In this document: piece after piece, positions 42,700-51,445 of the stretch
Layout: each line of letters starts with the position of its first letter
How positions within the stretch are numbered: position 1 is the first letter of the stretch
Assembly (NCBI GenBank): GCA_036782775.1
Contig: DAIPYJ010000012.1
Coordinates: 1-64,000, forward strand
DNA length: 64,000 bases
Origin: CF-13 sp036782775
GTDB lineage: Bacteria > Chloroflexota > Dormibacteria > CF-121
Reading direction: 5' to 3'
Program-made: the position numbers and the translations under genes
The notes under the pieces: model-generated
What the model saw: only the letters and a program-made list of their open reading frames with translations
Database searches by the model: none
Told to the model about the DNA's origin: nothing

Positions 42700-44075
42700 C
42701 TGGCCGAGATCGTCACCTGACAGCCCGATGTGGGATCCAAGCCGAGGATGAGGCGGCCGGCGGTCGCATCCCAGTGCGAGCTGTCGAGACACGTGCCGGT
42801 GGCAACCGGCGCGCCGAGGGTCACAGCCGACCAACCAATCTCAACCGGCTGGTCGGCGTGTGCAGACGCGACTGTCAGCCGCAAACGCCCATCGATACCA
42901 TCGCCCCACCCGGCGCGGACGCCTGCAGGCGACGCGACCAGGTACGGCCGCGCCAGGTGGCGCAGCATCGGCATGTTCACGATCTGACCGCCGGCGTCGA
43001 CGATTCCCCAGTACTTGTTCTCCCGCCATTGCCACCAGGCCCAGCCGACGCCAAGGTCGTCCATCCGGTTCAGTGCCGCGTCGGCATACGAGATGGCGGC
43101 GTGCTGCGTCAGGTCGTAGCCAAGCTCTCCGACCCAGAGCGGCGCCGGGACCTGTGCCGCTTCCTTGACCCGCTGCTGAATCCGCTGATCCAGGAAGGTT
43201 GGATCGCCGGTCCAGAAGGGCGGGACCAGCGAGCCCTCATAGAGATGCGTGCCGTAGACGATGTCGGGCGCCGAGAGGTGCACCACGACGGTGTTCATGG
43301 TCAGTAACAGGATGCCCTCGACAAAGAAGAGATGGTTGGCGTCGACCTGGCCGATCGCCTGGATCGCGTCGCGGAACATCGGCCAGAGGAAGCTCTTGTC
43401 GAAGATGCGCGGCGGGATCGGGAGCGGATGCGCCTCGTTGAAGAGGTCGTAGCCGGCAACGCCCGAGTCGTCCTTGAAGCGGCTCGCGACCGCCTGCCAG
43501 GTCATGTAGAAATCCTTCTTCCAGTCGGACGAGAGCCAGAAGTAGGTGTCTGAGGTGAAGGCCGCCGGTGAGAGGGCCGGACTCCACGAGTACTGCGGCA
43601 GCGGGTTCCAGTTCGGCACCCCGATGGTCGCCCAACTGGGAGCACCGGAGTAACCGAAGCGCGGGCTCCAGCCCAACCGGAAGTGCATGTCGAGCACGAC
43701 ATAGAGATGGTGGCGGTTGAGCGTCGCGACCATAGCCGCCACCTTGTCGAGATATGCCTGGTTGATATGACCGCGCACCGGTTCGAGCTGTGCCCAATCG
43801 ATCCCAAGACGCACGACGTCGAATCCCGCTTGCTCGATCAGCGTCGCGTCGGTCTCATCGAACGGTGGCGGTGGGTCCTTCGGATAGGAGACGAGCGCGT
43901 CGGTATTGAAGCCTCGCAATAAGACCGTGCGTCCGAGGTCGTCGATGATGGCGCCGTTTGCCGTGCGCAACCACGGAAGTCCATCCACGGCCGCACCGCG
44001 GCTCGGCGCCGGCACCGTGGCGGCCAGACTTCCCGCCGGGAGATAGGCGATCACGGTGAGGACCACGACAAGCAT
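42696..44075 (-). CDS. Glycoside hydrolase family 5, endoglycoceramidase-like, secreted
   Basis: A 459-residue exported retaining glycosidase. The barrel shows LLRGFNTDAL, DVVRLGIDWAQLEP, VVLDMHF, the acid/base Glu214 in DLFNEAHP, GTHLYEG and the nucleophile Glu317 in WVGELGY; a C-terminal beta domain follows. EGCase-like GH5 enzymes cleave glycolipids, but simpler glucans are possible. From ATG 44075 the signal sequence lacks basic residues; a CTG at 44102 in the same frame would add LRRVGIVLL and complete it. It lies 89 bp after sucD. Confidence 0.85.
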   Translation of the reverse strand: MLVVVLTVIAYLPAGSLAATVPAPSRGAAVDGLPWLRTANGAIIDDLGRTVLLRGFNTDALVSYPKDPPPPFDETDATLIEQAGFDVVRLGIDWAQLEPVRGHINQAYLDKVAAMVATLNRHHLYVVLDMHFRLGWSPRFGYSGAPSWATIGVPNWNPLPQYSWSPALSPAAFTSDTYFWLSSDWKKDFYMTWQAVASRFKDDSGVAGYDLFNEAHPLPIPPRIFDKSFLWPMFRDAIQAIGQVDANHLFFVEGILLLTMNTVVVHLSAPDIVYGTHLYEGSLVPPFWTGDPTFLDQRIQQRVKEAAQVPAPLWVGELGYDLTQHAAISYADAALNRMDDLGVGWAWWQWRENKYWGIVDAGGQIVNMPMLRHLARPYLVASPAGVRAGWGDGIDGRLRLTVASAHADQPVEIGWSAVTLGAPVATGTCLDSSHWDATAGRLILGLDPTSGCQVTISAR

Positions 44076-44164
44076 CAGCAGGACGATGCCGACTCGACGC
44101 AGCCAGCGCCAGCGCGGGCGTGTCGGTCCGCGCGCCGGCGTCCCCTGGGTGCGCCGCTCGCGGG

Positions 44165-45061
44165 CTAGCGCGGTGCGGCGCTCGACGGCTGGCCGACGGC
44201 GGCGACGGCCGCCGCCACAACCTCCTCGATGGTGTCACAGACCTCGGCGCCGGCGCGTTTGAGCGCCTGCACTTTCGAGGCCGCCGTCCCGGTGTTGCCC
44301 GAGATGATCGCTCCCGCATGGCCCATCCGTTTTCCGGGCGGCGCGGTGCGGCCACTGATGAATCCGATCACCGGCTTGCCGTAGCCCTTCCCAAGGACCT
44401 GCTCGGCGGCCGCCTCTTCGTCACTGCCACCGATCTCGCCGATCATGACGACGGCTCGCGTCGGCGGATCGTCTTTGAAGAGTCGCAACACGTCCGCAAA
44501 GGACAGCCCGAGAATCGGATCGCCGCCAATGCCGACCGAGGTCGTCTGCCCAGAGCCGGCCTGGCTCAGGCCCTGGATCACCTCGTAGGTCAGCGTGCCG
44601 CTGCGCGAAACGATGCCAATGGGTCCCGGATGGTTGATGTGGTTGGGGATGATGCCCACCTTCGCCTCGCCCGCCGTGACCAGCCCCGGGCAGTTGGGGC
44701 CGATCAACCGGACGCCCGCCTCTTTAACGACGGCGCGCGCCCGAACCATGTCCCAGAGCGGAATGCCCTCGGTGATGCAGACGATCAATCCGATCCTGGC
44801 GGCGGCGGCCTCCATGATCGCATCGGGCGCGAAGGGTGCCGGGACGAAGATGCCGGTTACGTCGGCGCCGGTCGCCTGCACCGCCTCGGCCACCGTGTCG
44901 AAGACCGGAACCCCGAGATGTGTGCTCCCGCCTTTCCCCGGGCTGACGCCGCCAACGACGTTGGTGCCATAGGCCTTCATCTGCTCGGTGTGGAAGCTTC
45001 CCTCCCGACCGGTGAGCCCCTGAACCAGCACGCGGCTGCTGCGCGAGAGCAGGATGCTCAT
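44165..45061 (-). CDS. sucD: Succinyl-CoA ligase alpha subunit
   Basis: 298 residues. The CoA domain starts VLVQGLTGREGSFHTEQM; the phosphohistidine is His248 in MGHAGAIISG. It pairs with SucC to convert succinyl-CoA to succinate with gain of ATP or GTP. ATG overlaps the sucC stop by 4 nt. In this operon it finishes the propionyl-CoA to succinate route. Confidence 0.95.
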   Translation of the reverse strand: MSILLSRSSRVLVQGLTGREGSFHTEQMKAYGTNVVGGVSPGKGGSTHLGVPVFDTVAEAVQATGADVTGIFVPAPFAPDAIMEAAAARIGLIVCITEGIPLWDMVRARAVVKEAGVRLIGPNCPGLVTAGEAKVGIIPNHINHPGPIGIVSRSGTLTYEVIQGLSQAGSGQTTSVGIGGDPILGLSFADVLRLFKDDPPTRAVVMIGEIGGSDEEAAAEQVLGKGYGKPVIGFISGRTAPPGKRMGHAGAIISGNTGTAASKVQALKRAGAEVCDTIEEVVAAAVAAVGQPSSAAPR

Positions 45062-46188
45062 CGCGCCGCGCGCGCCAGCTCAACCACGGTATGCGCGGCC
45101 TCGGTGGCGCTCGCCCTGGGCGTGATGCCGGCATCCTGCAGCAGCCGGCGGCCTTCCTCCTCTCTCGTTCCGGTCAGTCGGACCACCAGGGGCAGTGTGA
45201 GGCGCAAATCCTGCGAGGCCTCGATGACGCCGCGCGCCACCTCATCGCCCCGCGTAATGCCACCAAAGATATTGATCAGGATCCCCTTGACGTTGGGATC
45301 GCTGCTCACCAGCTCGAGCGCGCTGTGTACCACCTCGGCCTTGGCGCCGCCGCCGATGTCGAGGAAGTTCGCTGCCCGGCCGCCTTCGCGCTGCACCAGG
45401 TCGAGCGTGTTCATCACCAGGCCGGCGCCGTTGCCGATCACCCCGATCGATCCGTCGAGCCGGACATAGGTCAGCTTCCGCTTGCGCGCCTCCGCCTCCA
45501 GCGGATCGCCGCCCGATTCATCGACGCCGTGCAGGTCCTTGTGCCGAAAGACCGCGTTGTCGTCGATCTCCAGCTTGCCGTCCGCGGCAACCAGCCCGCC
45601 ATCGCGGGTCAGCGCCAGTGGGTTGATCTCGATGGTGATCGCGTCGTGGCTTTTGGCCAGGGTGTAAAGCCGGCTCACGAAGGGCGCGAGCTGCGTTTGC
45701 AGCGGCCCCAGCCCGGCGCGAAAGATCAGACTTCGCACTTCGAACGGGAGCGGGCCGCGCCACGGGTCGGGATGGAGCCGCGCGATCGCCTCGGGGTGCG
45801 AGGCGGCCACCTCTTCGATCTCCATCCCACCCTGCGCACTCAGGATCAGGACGGGGAGGCGCGCGTCGCGGTCGATGGTCAGGCCGAGGTAGAACTCGCG
45901 GTTGATCTCCTGCGCGGTCTCGCACCAGACTTCCTGCACCCGGTAGCCCTTGATCGTCATCCCCAGGATCTCCTCGGCTGCGCGCTTGGCCTCCATCGGG
46001 GTTCGAGCGAGCTTGATCCCGCCCGCCTTGCCTCGCCCCCCGACCGGAACCTGCGCCTTGATCGCGATCGCGCCCAGCGCGCCGGCCGCGAGCACCGCCT
46101 CGTCGGGCGTTTTCGCCAGGCGGCCGTCGGGCACCGGGATCCCGACGGCCTTGAAGCGCTCCTTGACCTGGTACTCGAGGAACTTCAC
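45058..46188 (-). CDS. sucC: Succinyl-CoA ligase beta subunit
   Basis: A 376-residue ATP-grasp subunit. KAQVPVGGRGKAGGIKLA is the ATP-grasp strand, EINPLALT and the GNGAGLVMNTLDLV and NIFGGITRGDEVARG blocks are the family signature. GTG start overlaps the carboxylase stop as GTGA, and its own stop overlaps sucD, so the three genes are coupled. Confidence 0.95.
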   Translation of the reverse strand: MKFLEYQVKERFKAVGIPVPDGRLAKTPDEAVLAAGALGAIAIKAQVPVGGRGKAGGIKLARTPMEAKRAAEEILGMTIKGYRVQEVWCETAQEINREFYLGLTIDRDARLPVLILSAQGGMEIEEVAASHPEAIARLHPDPWRGPLPFEVRSLIFRAGLGPLQTQLAPFVSRLYTLAKSHDAITIEINPLALTRDGGLVAADGKLEIDDNAVFRHKDLHGVDESGGDPLEAEARKRKLTYVRLDGSIGVIGNGAGLVMNTLDLVQREGGRAANFLDIGGGAKAEVVHSALELVSSDPNVKGILINIFGGITRGDEVARGVIEASQDLRLTLPLVVRLTGTREEEGRRLLQDAGITPRASATEAAHTVVELARAAR

Positions 46189-47765
46189 AGCGGAATGTTT
46201 CCGTGACGTCGTAATGGCCGGTCGACCTGCTTGTCCTTCAGCAGCTGCAGCGACCGGATCAGCGTCGGCCTGGTGTCCTGGGGCTCGATCACGTCATCGA
46301 CGAAGCCGCGTTCAGCAGCAACGTAGGGATTGGCGAATTTTTCCTTGTAGTCGTCGACCAGCTGCTCCGCCTTCTTCGCCGGATCCTTGGCAGCAGCGAT
46401 CTCGCGCTTGAAGATGATGTTGACCGCAGCCTGCGGACCCATCACCGCGATCTCCGCCGACGGCCAGGCGTAGTTGAAGTCGCCGCCAATGTGCTTGGAA
46501 GACATGACGTCGTAGGCACCGCCGTACGCCTTGCGCGTGATCACCGTCAGCTTGGGCACGGTCGCCTCGGCAAAGGCGTAAAGCAGCTTGGCGCCGTGGC
46601 GAATGATGCCGTTGTACTCCTGGGCCGTGCCCGGTAGGAATCCGGGGACGTCGACGAACGTCACCAGCGGGATATTGAAGGCGTCGCAGAAGCGGACGAA
46701 GCGGGCCCCCTTGACCGAGGCGTTGATGTCCAGCGCGCCGGCGATGATGCGAGGCTGATTGCCGACGATCCCGACGACCTCACCGGCCAGCCTTGCGAAG
46801 CCGACGACCAGGTTCTGCGCGTAGTGCTCCTGCACCTCGAAAAAGCTGTCGCGGTCGACGACAGCGCAGATCGCCGCCTTCATGTCGTACGGCTGGTGGG
46901 CGTTCATGGGGATCAGCGACTGGAGTGACGCGTCCCGGCGATCGGGACTGTCGTCGCTCTCGGCCGCGGGAGGACGTTCACGGTTGCTGCCCGGTAAGTA
47001 AGAGAGCAGACGGCGGACCGCCGCGAACGCGGCCGGCTCGCTGTCGTGCAGGAAATGCGCCACCCCGCTGCGGATGTTGTGCACCTCGGCGCCGCCGAGT
47101 TCATCGAACCCGACCTTCTCGCCCGTCGTGACTCGGATCACCTCGGGGCCGGTGATGAACATGTAGCCGAGATGCTCGACCATGAAAATGAAGTCGGTGA
47201 TCGCCGGGGAGTAGACAGCGCCTCCGGTGCAGGGCCCGGCGACAACCGAAAGCTGTGGCACCACGCCAGAGGAGCGGACGTTTCGGTAAAAGATGTCCGC
47301 ATAGCCGGCGAGGCTGACCACGCCTTCCTGGATGCGGGCGCCACCCGAGTCGTTGATGCCGATGCAAGGCCGGCCGGCCCGGACCGCGAGGTCCATCACC
47401 TTGCAGACCTTCTCGGCGAAGACCTCGCCCAACGACCCGCCGAAGACGCTGGCATCGTGGGAAAAGACAAAGACCTCTCGCCCGTCCACGGTCCCGTAGC
47501 CGGTCACGACGCCGTCGCCCGGAATCTTCTTGTCCCCCATCCCGAAGGCCTCCGTCCGATGGACGGCGAAGGCGTCGAGCTCGGTGAACGATCCTGGATC
47601 AAGCAGGAGGTCGACGCGCTCGTGCGCCGTCAGCTTGCCCTTGGGATGCTGCTTCTCGTCAGGATCGCCGCCGCGGTGCATGGCGTCGTACTTGCGCTTG
47701 CGGAGGCGGTTGATCTCCCGTTCCGACGGTGAGGGTGCGGCCTCCCTGCTGACCCGGGTCGCCAT
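46185..47765 (-). CDS. pccB: Propionyl-CoA carboxylase beta subunit (carboxyltransferase)
   Basis: A 526-residue carboxyltransferase: INDSGGARIQEGV, GPCTGGAVYSPA, VDVPGFLPGTAQE and RKAYGGAYDVM ... WPSAEIAVMG, all as in propionyl-CoA carboxylase. Makes (S)-methylmalonyl-CoA from propionyl-CoA. Three nt separate it from the mutase gene and it overlaps sucC by 4 nt. The biotin carboxylase alpha chain must be encoded elsewhere. Confidence 0.92.
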   Translation of the reverse strand: MATRVSREAAPSPSEREINRLRKRKYDAMHRGGDPDEKQHPKGKLTAHERVDLLLDPGSFTELDAFAVHRTEAFGMGDKKIPGDGVVTGYGTVDGREVFVFSHDASVFGGSLGEVFAEKVCKVMDLAVRAGRPCIGINDSGGARIQEGVVSLAGYADIFYRNVRSSGVVPQLSVVAGPCTGGAVYSPAITDFIFMVEHLGYMFITGPEVIRVTTGEKVGFDELGGAEVHNIRSGVAHFLHDSEPAAFAAVRRLLSYLPGSNRERPPAAESDDSPDRRDASLQSLIPMNAHQPYDMKAAICAVVDRDSFFEVQEHYAQNLVVGFARLAGEVVGIVGNQPRIIAGALDINASVKGARFVRFCDAFNIPLVTFVDVPGFLPGTAQEYNGIIRHGAKLLYAFAEATVPKLTVITRKAYGGAYDVMSSKHIGGDFNYAWPSAEIAVMGPQAAVNIIFKREIAAAKDPAKKAEQLVDDYKEKFANPYVAAERGFVDDVIEPQDTRPTLIRSLQLLKDKQVDRPLRRHGNIPL

Positions 47766-47767
47766 CT

Positions 47768-49366
47768 CTAGCTACGCATCCCGGGACGGTATTCGCCGAA
47801 GACCTCACGCAGCACCCCGCACACCTCTCCTATGGTGGCATAGGCGCGCAGCGCCTCCCGCATCGGCGGCAGCAGGTTCGCGCCGCCCTCGGCCGCATTC
47901 CGGACCTCGGCCAGTTGCGCCTTGACGGCGGCGCTGTCCCGCTCAGCCCGCAGCCGCTTGAGGGCCTCGACCTGCTCCCGCTCGTGCTGCGGACTGACCT
48001 TGACGATCTCGATCCGCTCCTCCTCGCTCTGAAAGCGGTTCAACCCCACCACCACGCGGCGGCCTTCCTCGACCGCCTGCTGAAAGCGATACGCGCTTTC
48101 CTGGATCGCGTCCTGGGTGAACCCGGTCTCGATGGCGGCGATCGCGCCGCCCCGACGGTCGACCTCCTCGATCAAGCTGCGGGCACCGGCTTCGAGCTCC
48201 GTCGTCAGCGCTTCGACCAGATAGCTGCCGCCCAGTGGGTCGGCGACGCTGGCGACGTTCGACTCGTGGGCGATGATCTGCTGGGTCCGCACCGACAGGG
48301 TGGCGGCTACCTCCGAAGGCAAGCCGAGTGCCTCGTCGAACGAGTTCGCATGCAGGCTCTGGGTCCCGCCAAGCACGGCACTCATCGCCTGCAGCGCCAC
48401 CCGCACGATGTTGTTGTACGGTTGCTGCGCGGTCAGGGTGCTGCCACCGGTCTGGGTGTGGAAGCGCAGAGCCTGCGCCCTGGCGTCGGTGACACCGTAC
48501 CGCTCCTTCATCAGCGAGGCCCAGAGGGTACGCGCGGCGCGAAACTTCGCCACCTCTTCGAAGAAATCGGAAAAGACGGCGAAGAAGAACGAGATCCGCG
48601 GAGCAAAGGCGTTGACCTCGAGTCCGGCGTGCCGGGCGGCATCCACGTAGGCGATGGCGTGGGCGAGTGTGAAGCCGAGCTCCTGGATGGCCGTGGCACC
48701 CGCCTCGCGCAGGTGATAGCCGGAGATCGAGATCGTGTTCCAGTTCGGCAGCCGCTCCCGGCAGTAGGCAAAGAGATCCGTGGTCAGGCGCATCGATGGC
48801 CGGGGCGGAAAGATATAGGTCCCGCGGGCCGCGTATTCCTTGAGGATGTCGTTCTGCACCGTGCCGTGCAGGCGGTCGCCTGCCACGCCCTGCTGCTCCG
48901 CGACGAGCTCGTAGAGGAGCAGCAGCAGTGCCGCCGGCGCGTTGATCGTCATCGAGGTGCTCACCTGGTCGAGCGGGATGCCGGCCAGCAGCGTTTCCAT
49001 GTCCTTGAGCGAGGAGATCGACACGCCCACCTTCCCAACCTCGCCGCGCGCCATCGGCGAATCGGCATCGTGGCCGATCTGCGTCGGCAGGTCGAACGCG
49101 ACCGACAGCCCCGTCTGTCCTTGCTTCAGGAGGTAGCGAAAGCGCCGGTTCGTTTCCCCGGCGGTGCCAAACCCGGCGTACTGCCGGATCGTCCAGGGCC
49201 GGCGCCGGTACATCTGCGGATAGATGCCTCGGGTGAAGGGGAATTCGCCGGGAGGCGGAGGCTCGACTGGGGCGTCATCCGCGCGATAGACCGGTTTGAG
49301 CGAGAGCCCGCTGTCGGTTGCCGGCTCGTCCGCCTCGCCCGCCGGTTCAGGAGCCGGTCTCGCCAT
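47768..49366 (-). CDS. Methylmalonyl-CoA mutase large subunit (Y63/R181)
   Basis: A 532-residue catalytic chain without B12 domain. TIRQYAGFG keeps the active-site Tyr (Tyr63) and LKEYAARGTY keeps the carboxylate-binding Arg (Arg181), so it is a true methylmalonyl-CoA mutase, unlike the Phe/Gln mutase at 26.7 kb. SGYH keeps the catalytic His. It needs a B12 subunit; none is adjacent, so the 26.2-kb protein is the likely partner. The first 40 residues are acidic and nonconserved. Overlaps the epimerase gene by 20 nt. Confidence 0.92.
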   Translation of the reverse strand: MARPAPEPAGEADEPATDSGLSLKPVYRADDAPVEPPPPGEFPFTRGIYPQMYRRRPWTIRQYAGFGTAGETNRRFRYLLKQGQTGLSVAFDLPTQIGHDADSPMARGEVGKVGVSISSLKDMETLLAGIPLDQVSTSMTINAPAALLLLLYELVAEQQGVAGDRLHGTVQNDILKEYAARGTYIFPPRPSMRLTTDLFAYCRERLPNWNTISISGYHLREAGATAIQELGFTLAHAIAYVDAARHAGLEVNAFAPRISFFFAVFSDFFEEVAKFRAARTLWASLMKERYGVTDARAQALRFHTQTGGSTLTAQQPYNNIVRVALQAMSAVLGGTQSLHANSFDEALGLPSEVAATLSVRTQQIIAHESNVASVADPLGGSYLVEALTTELEAGARSLIEEVDRRGGAIAAIETGFTQDAIQESAYRFQQAVEEGRRVVVGLNRFQSEEERIEIVKVSPQHEREQVEALKRLRAERDSAAVKAQLAEVRNAAEGGANLLPPMREALRAYATIGEVCGVLREVFGEYRPGMRS

Positions 49367-49763
49367 CCGCCTGGACGAACTCGGTCAGGACGCCGCACAC
49401 GCTTTTCGGATGGACGAACCCGATCCGAGTTCCATGCGCGCCCGGTCGTGCTGAGCCGTCGAGCAGCTGGGCCCCACCAATCGCCGCTCGCTGGAGAGAG
49501 GCCCCCACGTCGTCGGTGGCATAGGCCACATGGTGAAGCGCCTCGCCACGCTCTTCGAGAAACTTGTCGATTTTCGATTCCCGATTGATCGGCATGATCA
49601 GCTCGATCCGGCTTTCGCCGATGGGGATCATCGCGATCTCGATGCCTTCGCCCTCGAGCCGCTCGCGCCCGGACGCCCGCAGGCCAAGGCGTCGCTCATA
49701 GACCTGGATCGCGGCGTCGAGATCTCGAACAGCGATCCCAACGTGGTCGATCCGGCTCAACAT
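49347..49763 (-). CDS. mce: Methylmalonyl-CoA epimerase
   Basis: A 138-residue VOC-fold enzyme: IDHVGIAVRDLDAAIQVYERRLGL, GESRIELIMP, ALHHVAYATDDV and IGFVHPKSVCGVLTEFVQ, which hold the metal ligands His, Gln/Glu and Glu. It interconverts (S)- and (R)-methylmalonyl-CoA ahead of the mutase. The ATG at 49763 has TAGAAT 7 nt upstream; an ATG at 49826 would add a nonconserved leader. First gene of the epimerase-mutase-carboxylase-succinyl ligase operon. Confidence 0.93.
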   Translation of the reverse strand: MLSRIDHVGIAVRDLDAAIQVYERRLGLRASGRERLEGEGIEIAMIPIGESRIELIMPINRESKIDKFLEERGEALHHVAYATDDVGASLQRAAIGGAQLLDGSARPGAHGTRIGFVHPKSVCGVLTEFVQADGETGS

Positions 49764-49770
49764 TGGCTTG

Positions 49771-49776
49771 ATTCTA
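49771..49776 (-). promoter_or_regulatory. -10 hexamer of the methylmalonyl operon
   Basis: TAGAAT 7 nt before the ATG of the epimerase gene. The divergent CHAP promoter begins about 35 bp away, at 49811. Confidence 0.5.
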
Positions 49777-49810
49777 AGTCCGCCTCGCCGATCGCTCCCA
49801 GGCGGCCGAT

Positions 49811-49841
49811 TTGACAAGCAGTGCACCCTTTGTAGTAGGGT
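49811..49841 (+). promoter_or_regulatory. Sigma-70-like promoter of CHAP gene 1
   Basis: TTGACA (49811-49816), 19 nt, TAGGGT (49836-49841). The leader of about 100 nt then holds GCACGGCCAGTTA and ends with GAAGGAGG. The second CHAP gene has the same elements (50620-50649), so the promoter was duplicated with the gene. Confidence 0.65.
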
Positions 49842-49948
49842 GTAGCACGGCCAGTTAAGTAACCGTCCGACCTCCTCTGATCACGCCCCGTCTTGAATGG
49901 CCGCTGAAGACGGCGAGCGCGCTCCACCTAGGGAAGGAGGTTGGATCC

Positions 49949-50599
49949 GTGAATCGTTCCGTTGGCTTGACCTTGCGGCGAACCGCGGGCGGCGGCGTCA
50001 TCTTCGCGTTGAGCTTCGGTGCGTTGGCTTCACCCGGCCAGAGCGTGATGGCGGTGGTTGCCTCGAGCGCGCCCGCTGTGGCGCTCGCTCCCACGGCCGA
50101 CCCTGACCGGCATCCGCTTCCCGTCGTCCATTCGTCGGTTTCGCTATTTCAAGAGGCGGCGGCGACAGCCTCGCCCGCATCTCGCACTCTGCAACCGGCG
50201 GCGCATCCGGCAATGGTGCTCGCGGCGACGCAAGCGACGCTGACCCCGACTCGCACGGCGGGGAACTCGAGCGCAGTCTTCGCCTACGGCTACTGCACCT
50301 GGTGGGTGGCGCACAAACGGTACATCCCGTGGCGTGGCAACGCGGCGCAGTGGTGGTGGAACGCGCGAGCCTACGGCTACGCCGAAGGGGCCACACCGAA
50401 GGTGGGCGCCGTCATGGTGATGGCCGCCGGCGGGGCGGCATCTCCGGATGGCCACGTCGCCTACGTCGAGTCGGTCAACTCGGACGGCTCTTTCGTCGTC
50501 TCGGAGATGAACTGGTGGGGCGTGCCGGGCGGCGGCTGGGGCCGGGTCGACTACCGTCGGGTGACCTCGATGCGTGGCATCCTCGGCTTCATCTACTGA
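49949..50599 (+). CDS. Secreted CHAP-domain peptidoglycan hydrolase 1
   Basis: A 216-residue exported protein. A basic, hydrophobic signal (residues 5-35) and an Ala/Pro/Thr-rich linker precede the C-terminal CHAP domain: YGYCTWWV (catalytic Cys116), WWWNARAYGY, GHVAYVE (His169) and MNWWG. CHAP enzymes are cysteine amidases or endopeptidases that cut peptidoglycan. GTG start follows AAGGAGG by 8 nt. A tandem paralogue follows. No cell-wall binding repeats are seen. Confidence 0.9.
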   Translation: MNRSVGLTLRRTAGGGVIFALSFGALASPGQSVMAVVASSAPAVALAPTADPDRHPLPVVHSSVSLFQEAAATASPASRTLQPAAHPAMVLAATQATLTPTRTAGNSSAVFAYGYCTWWVAHKRYIPWRGNAAQWWWNARAYGYAEGATPKVGAVMVMAAGGAASPDGHVAYVESVNSDGSFVVSEMNWWGVPGGGWGRVDYRRVTSMRGILGFIY

Positions 50600-50619
50600 G
50601 GCGACGACTGGCACCTAAC

Positions 50620-50649
50620 TTGACATGAGCTGCTCCCGTTGGTTAGGGT
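50620..50649 (+). promoter_or_regulatory. Sigma-70-like promoter of CHAP gene 2
   Basis: TTGACA (50620-50625), 18 nt, TAGGGT (50644-50649). The leader repeats GCACGG-NN-AGTTA seen in gene 1. Length to the start is about 90 nt. Confidence 0.65.
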
Positions 50650-50740
50650 GGGGCACGGTTAGTTACTTCACGGTTTGAGTTGTCGAGACACTCACCGTCC
50701 CATATGACCAGCGCCACCCTCAGAGGAAGGAGGTTGCCGC

Positions 50741-51445
50741 CTGATTCACAAGATCAACCTGGGCCTGCGACAAGCGTGCACCGGGGGTGCGCTCGTCGCG
50801 GTCTTCGGTCTGAGCGCCGGCACCGGCGCCGCCTCGCACGCCTTCGCGGCGACAACAGAGAACGGCCCGCAGCCGGAAATCGGCTCCGCGAGCATTGCCG
50901 GATCGGTCGTCATCGATCCGCCGGGGTCGCACGACGAACGGGCTATCGCCTTGATCCTCGCCCGGTCTAAACCGCAGGCGACTGCCGCGATCGCCCCGAC
51001 ATCGTCGAGAACGACGTCGAAGCGCGCGCGCAGGACAGCCGCAGGCTCCGCGGTCGCGAGGGCGGCAGCCCCGGCGGCGCCAGCGGGGCCCGTGGTCGCG
51101 CCCGCGGGAAATAGCGCCGGCTATGCCTTCGGTTACTGCACCTGGTGGGTTTCGCATAAGCGATATATCCCCTGGCACGGACTCGCGTATCAATGGTGGT
51201 CGATGGCGCGGGCCTACGGCTTCGCCGAGGGGTCCACCCCCAGAGTCGGAGCCGTGATGGTGATGGCAGCCGGAGTGGCGGGCGCCTCGGCCAGCAGTGG
51301 CCACGTCGCCTACGTAGAGGCGGTCAATCCGAATGGATCGTTTCTCATCTCGGAGATGAACTGGTATGGAGCCGGTGGCGGGTGGGGGATCGTCGACTAC
51401 CGAACCATCACCTCGATGAGTGGGATCCTCGGCTTCATTTATTAG
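50741..51445 (+). CDS. Secreted CHAP-domain peptidoglycan hydrolase 2 (CTG start)
   Basis: A 234-residue paralogue of the preceding hydrolase. CHAP domain: GYCTWWV (Cys133), QWWSMARAYGF, GHVAYVE (His188), MNWYG and the same C-terminus GILGFIY. It has an Arg/Ala/Pro-rich linker. No ATG, GTG or TTG precedes the signal peptide in frame; CTG at 50741 follows AAGGAGG by 7 nt, exactly where the first CHAP gene has its GTG, and yields MIHKINLGLRQACTGGALVA, a good signal. A TTG at 50951 would leave no signal. Confidence 0.85.
   Translation: MIHKINLGLRQACTGGALVAVFGLSAGTGAASHAFAATTENGPQPEIGSASIAGSVVIDPPGSHDERAIALILARSKPQATAAIAPTSSRTTSKRARRTAAGSAVARAAAPAAPAGPVVAPAGNSAGYAFGYCTWWVSHKRYIPWHGLAYQWWSMARAYGFAEGSTPRVGAVMVMAAGVAGASASSGHVAYVEAVNPNGSFLISEMNWYGAGGGWGIVDYRTITSMSGILGFIY

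Noticed and set aside
49842..49948. c-di-AMP (ydaO) riboswitch before the CHAP gene
   Set aside because: The conserved segments of that class could not be found; kept only as a weak finding.
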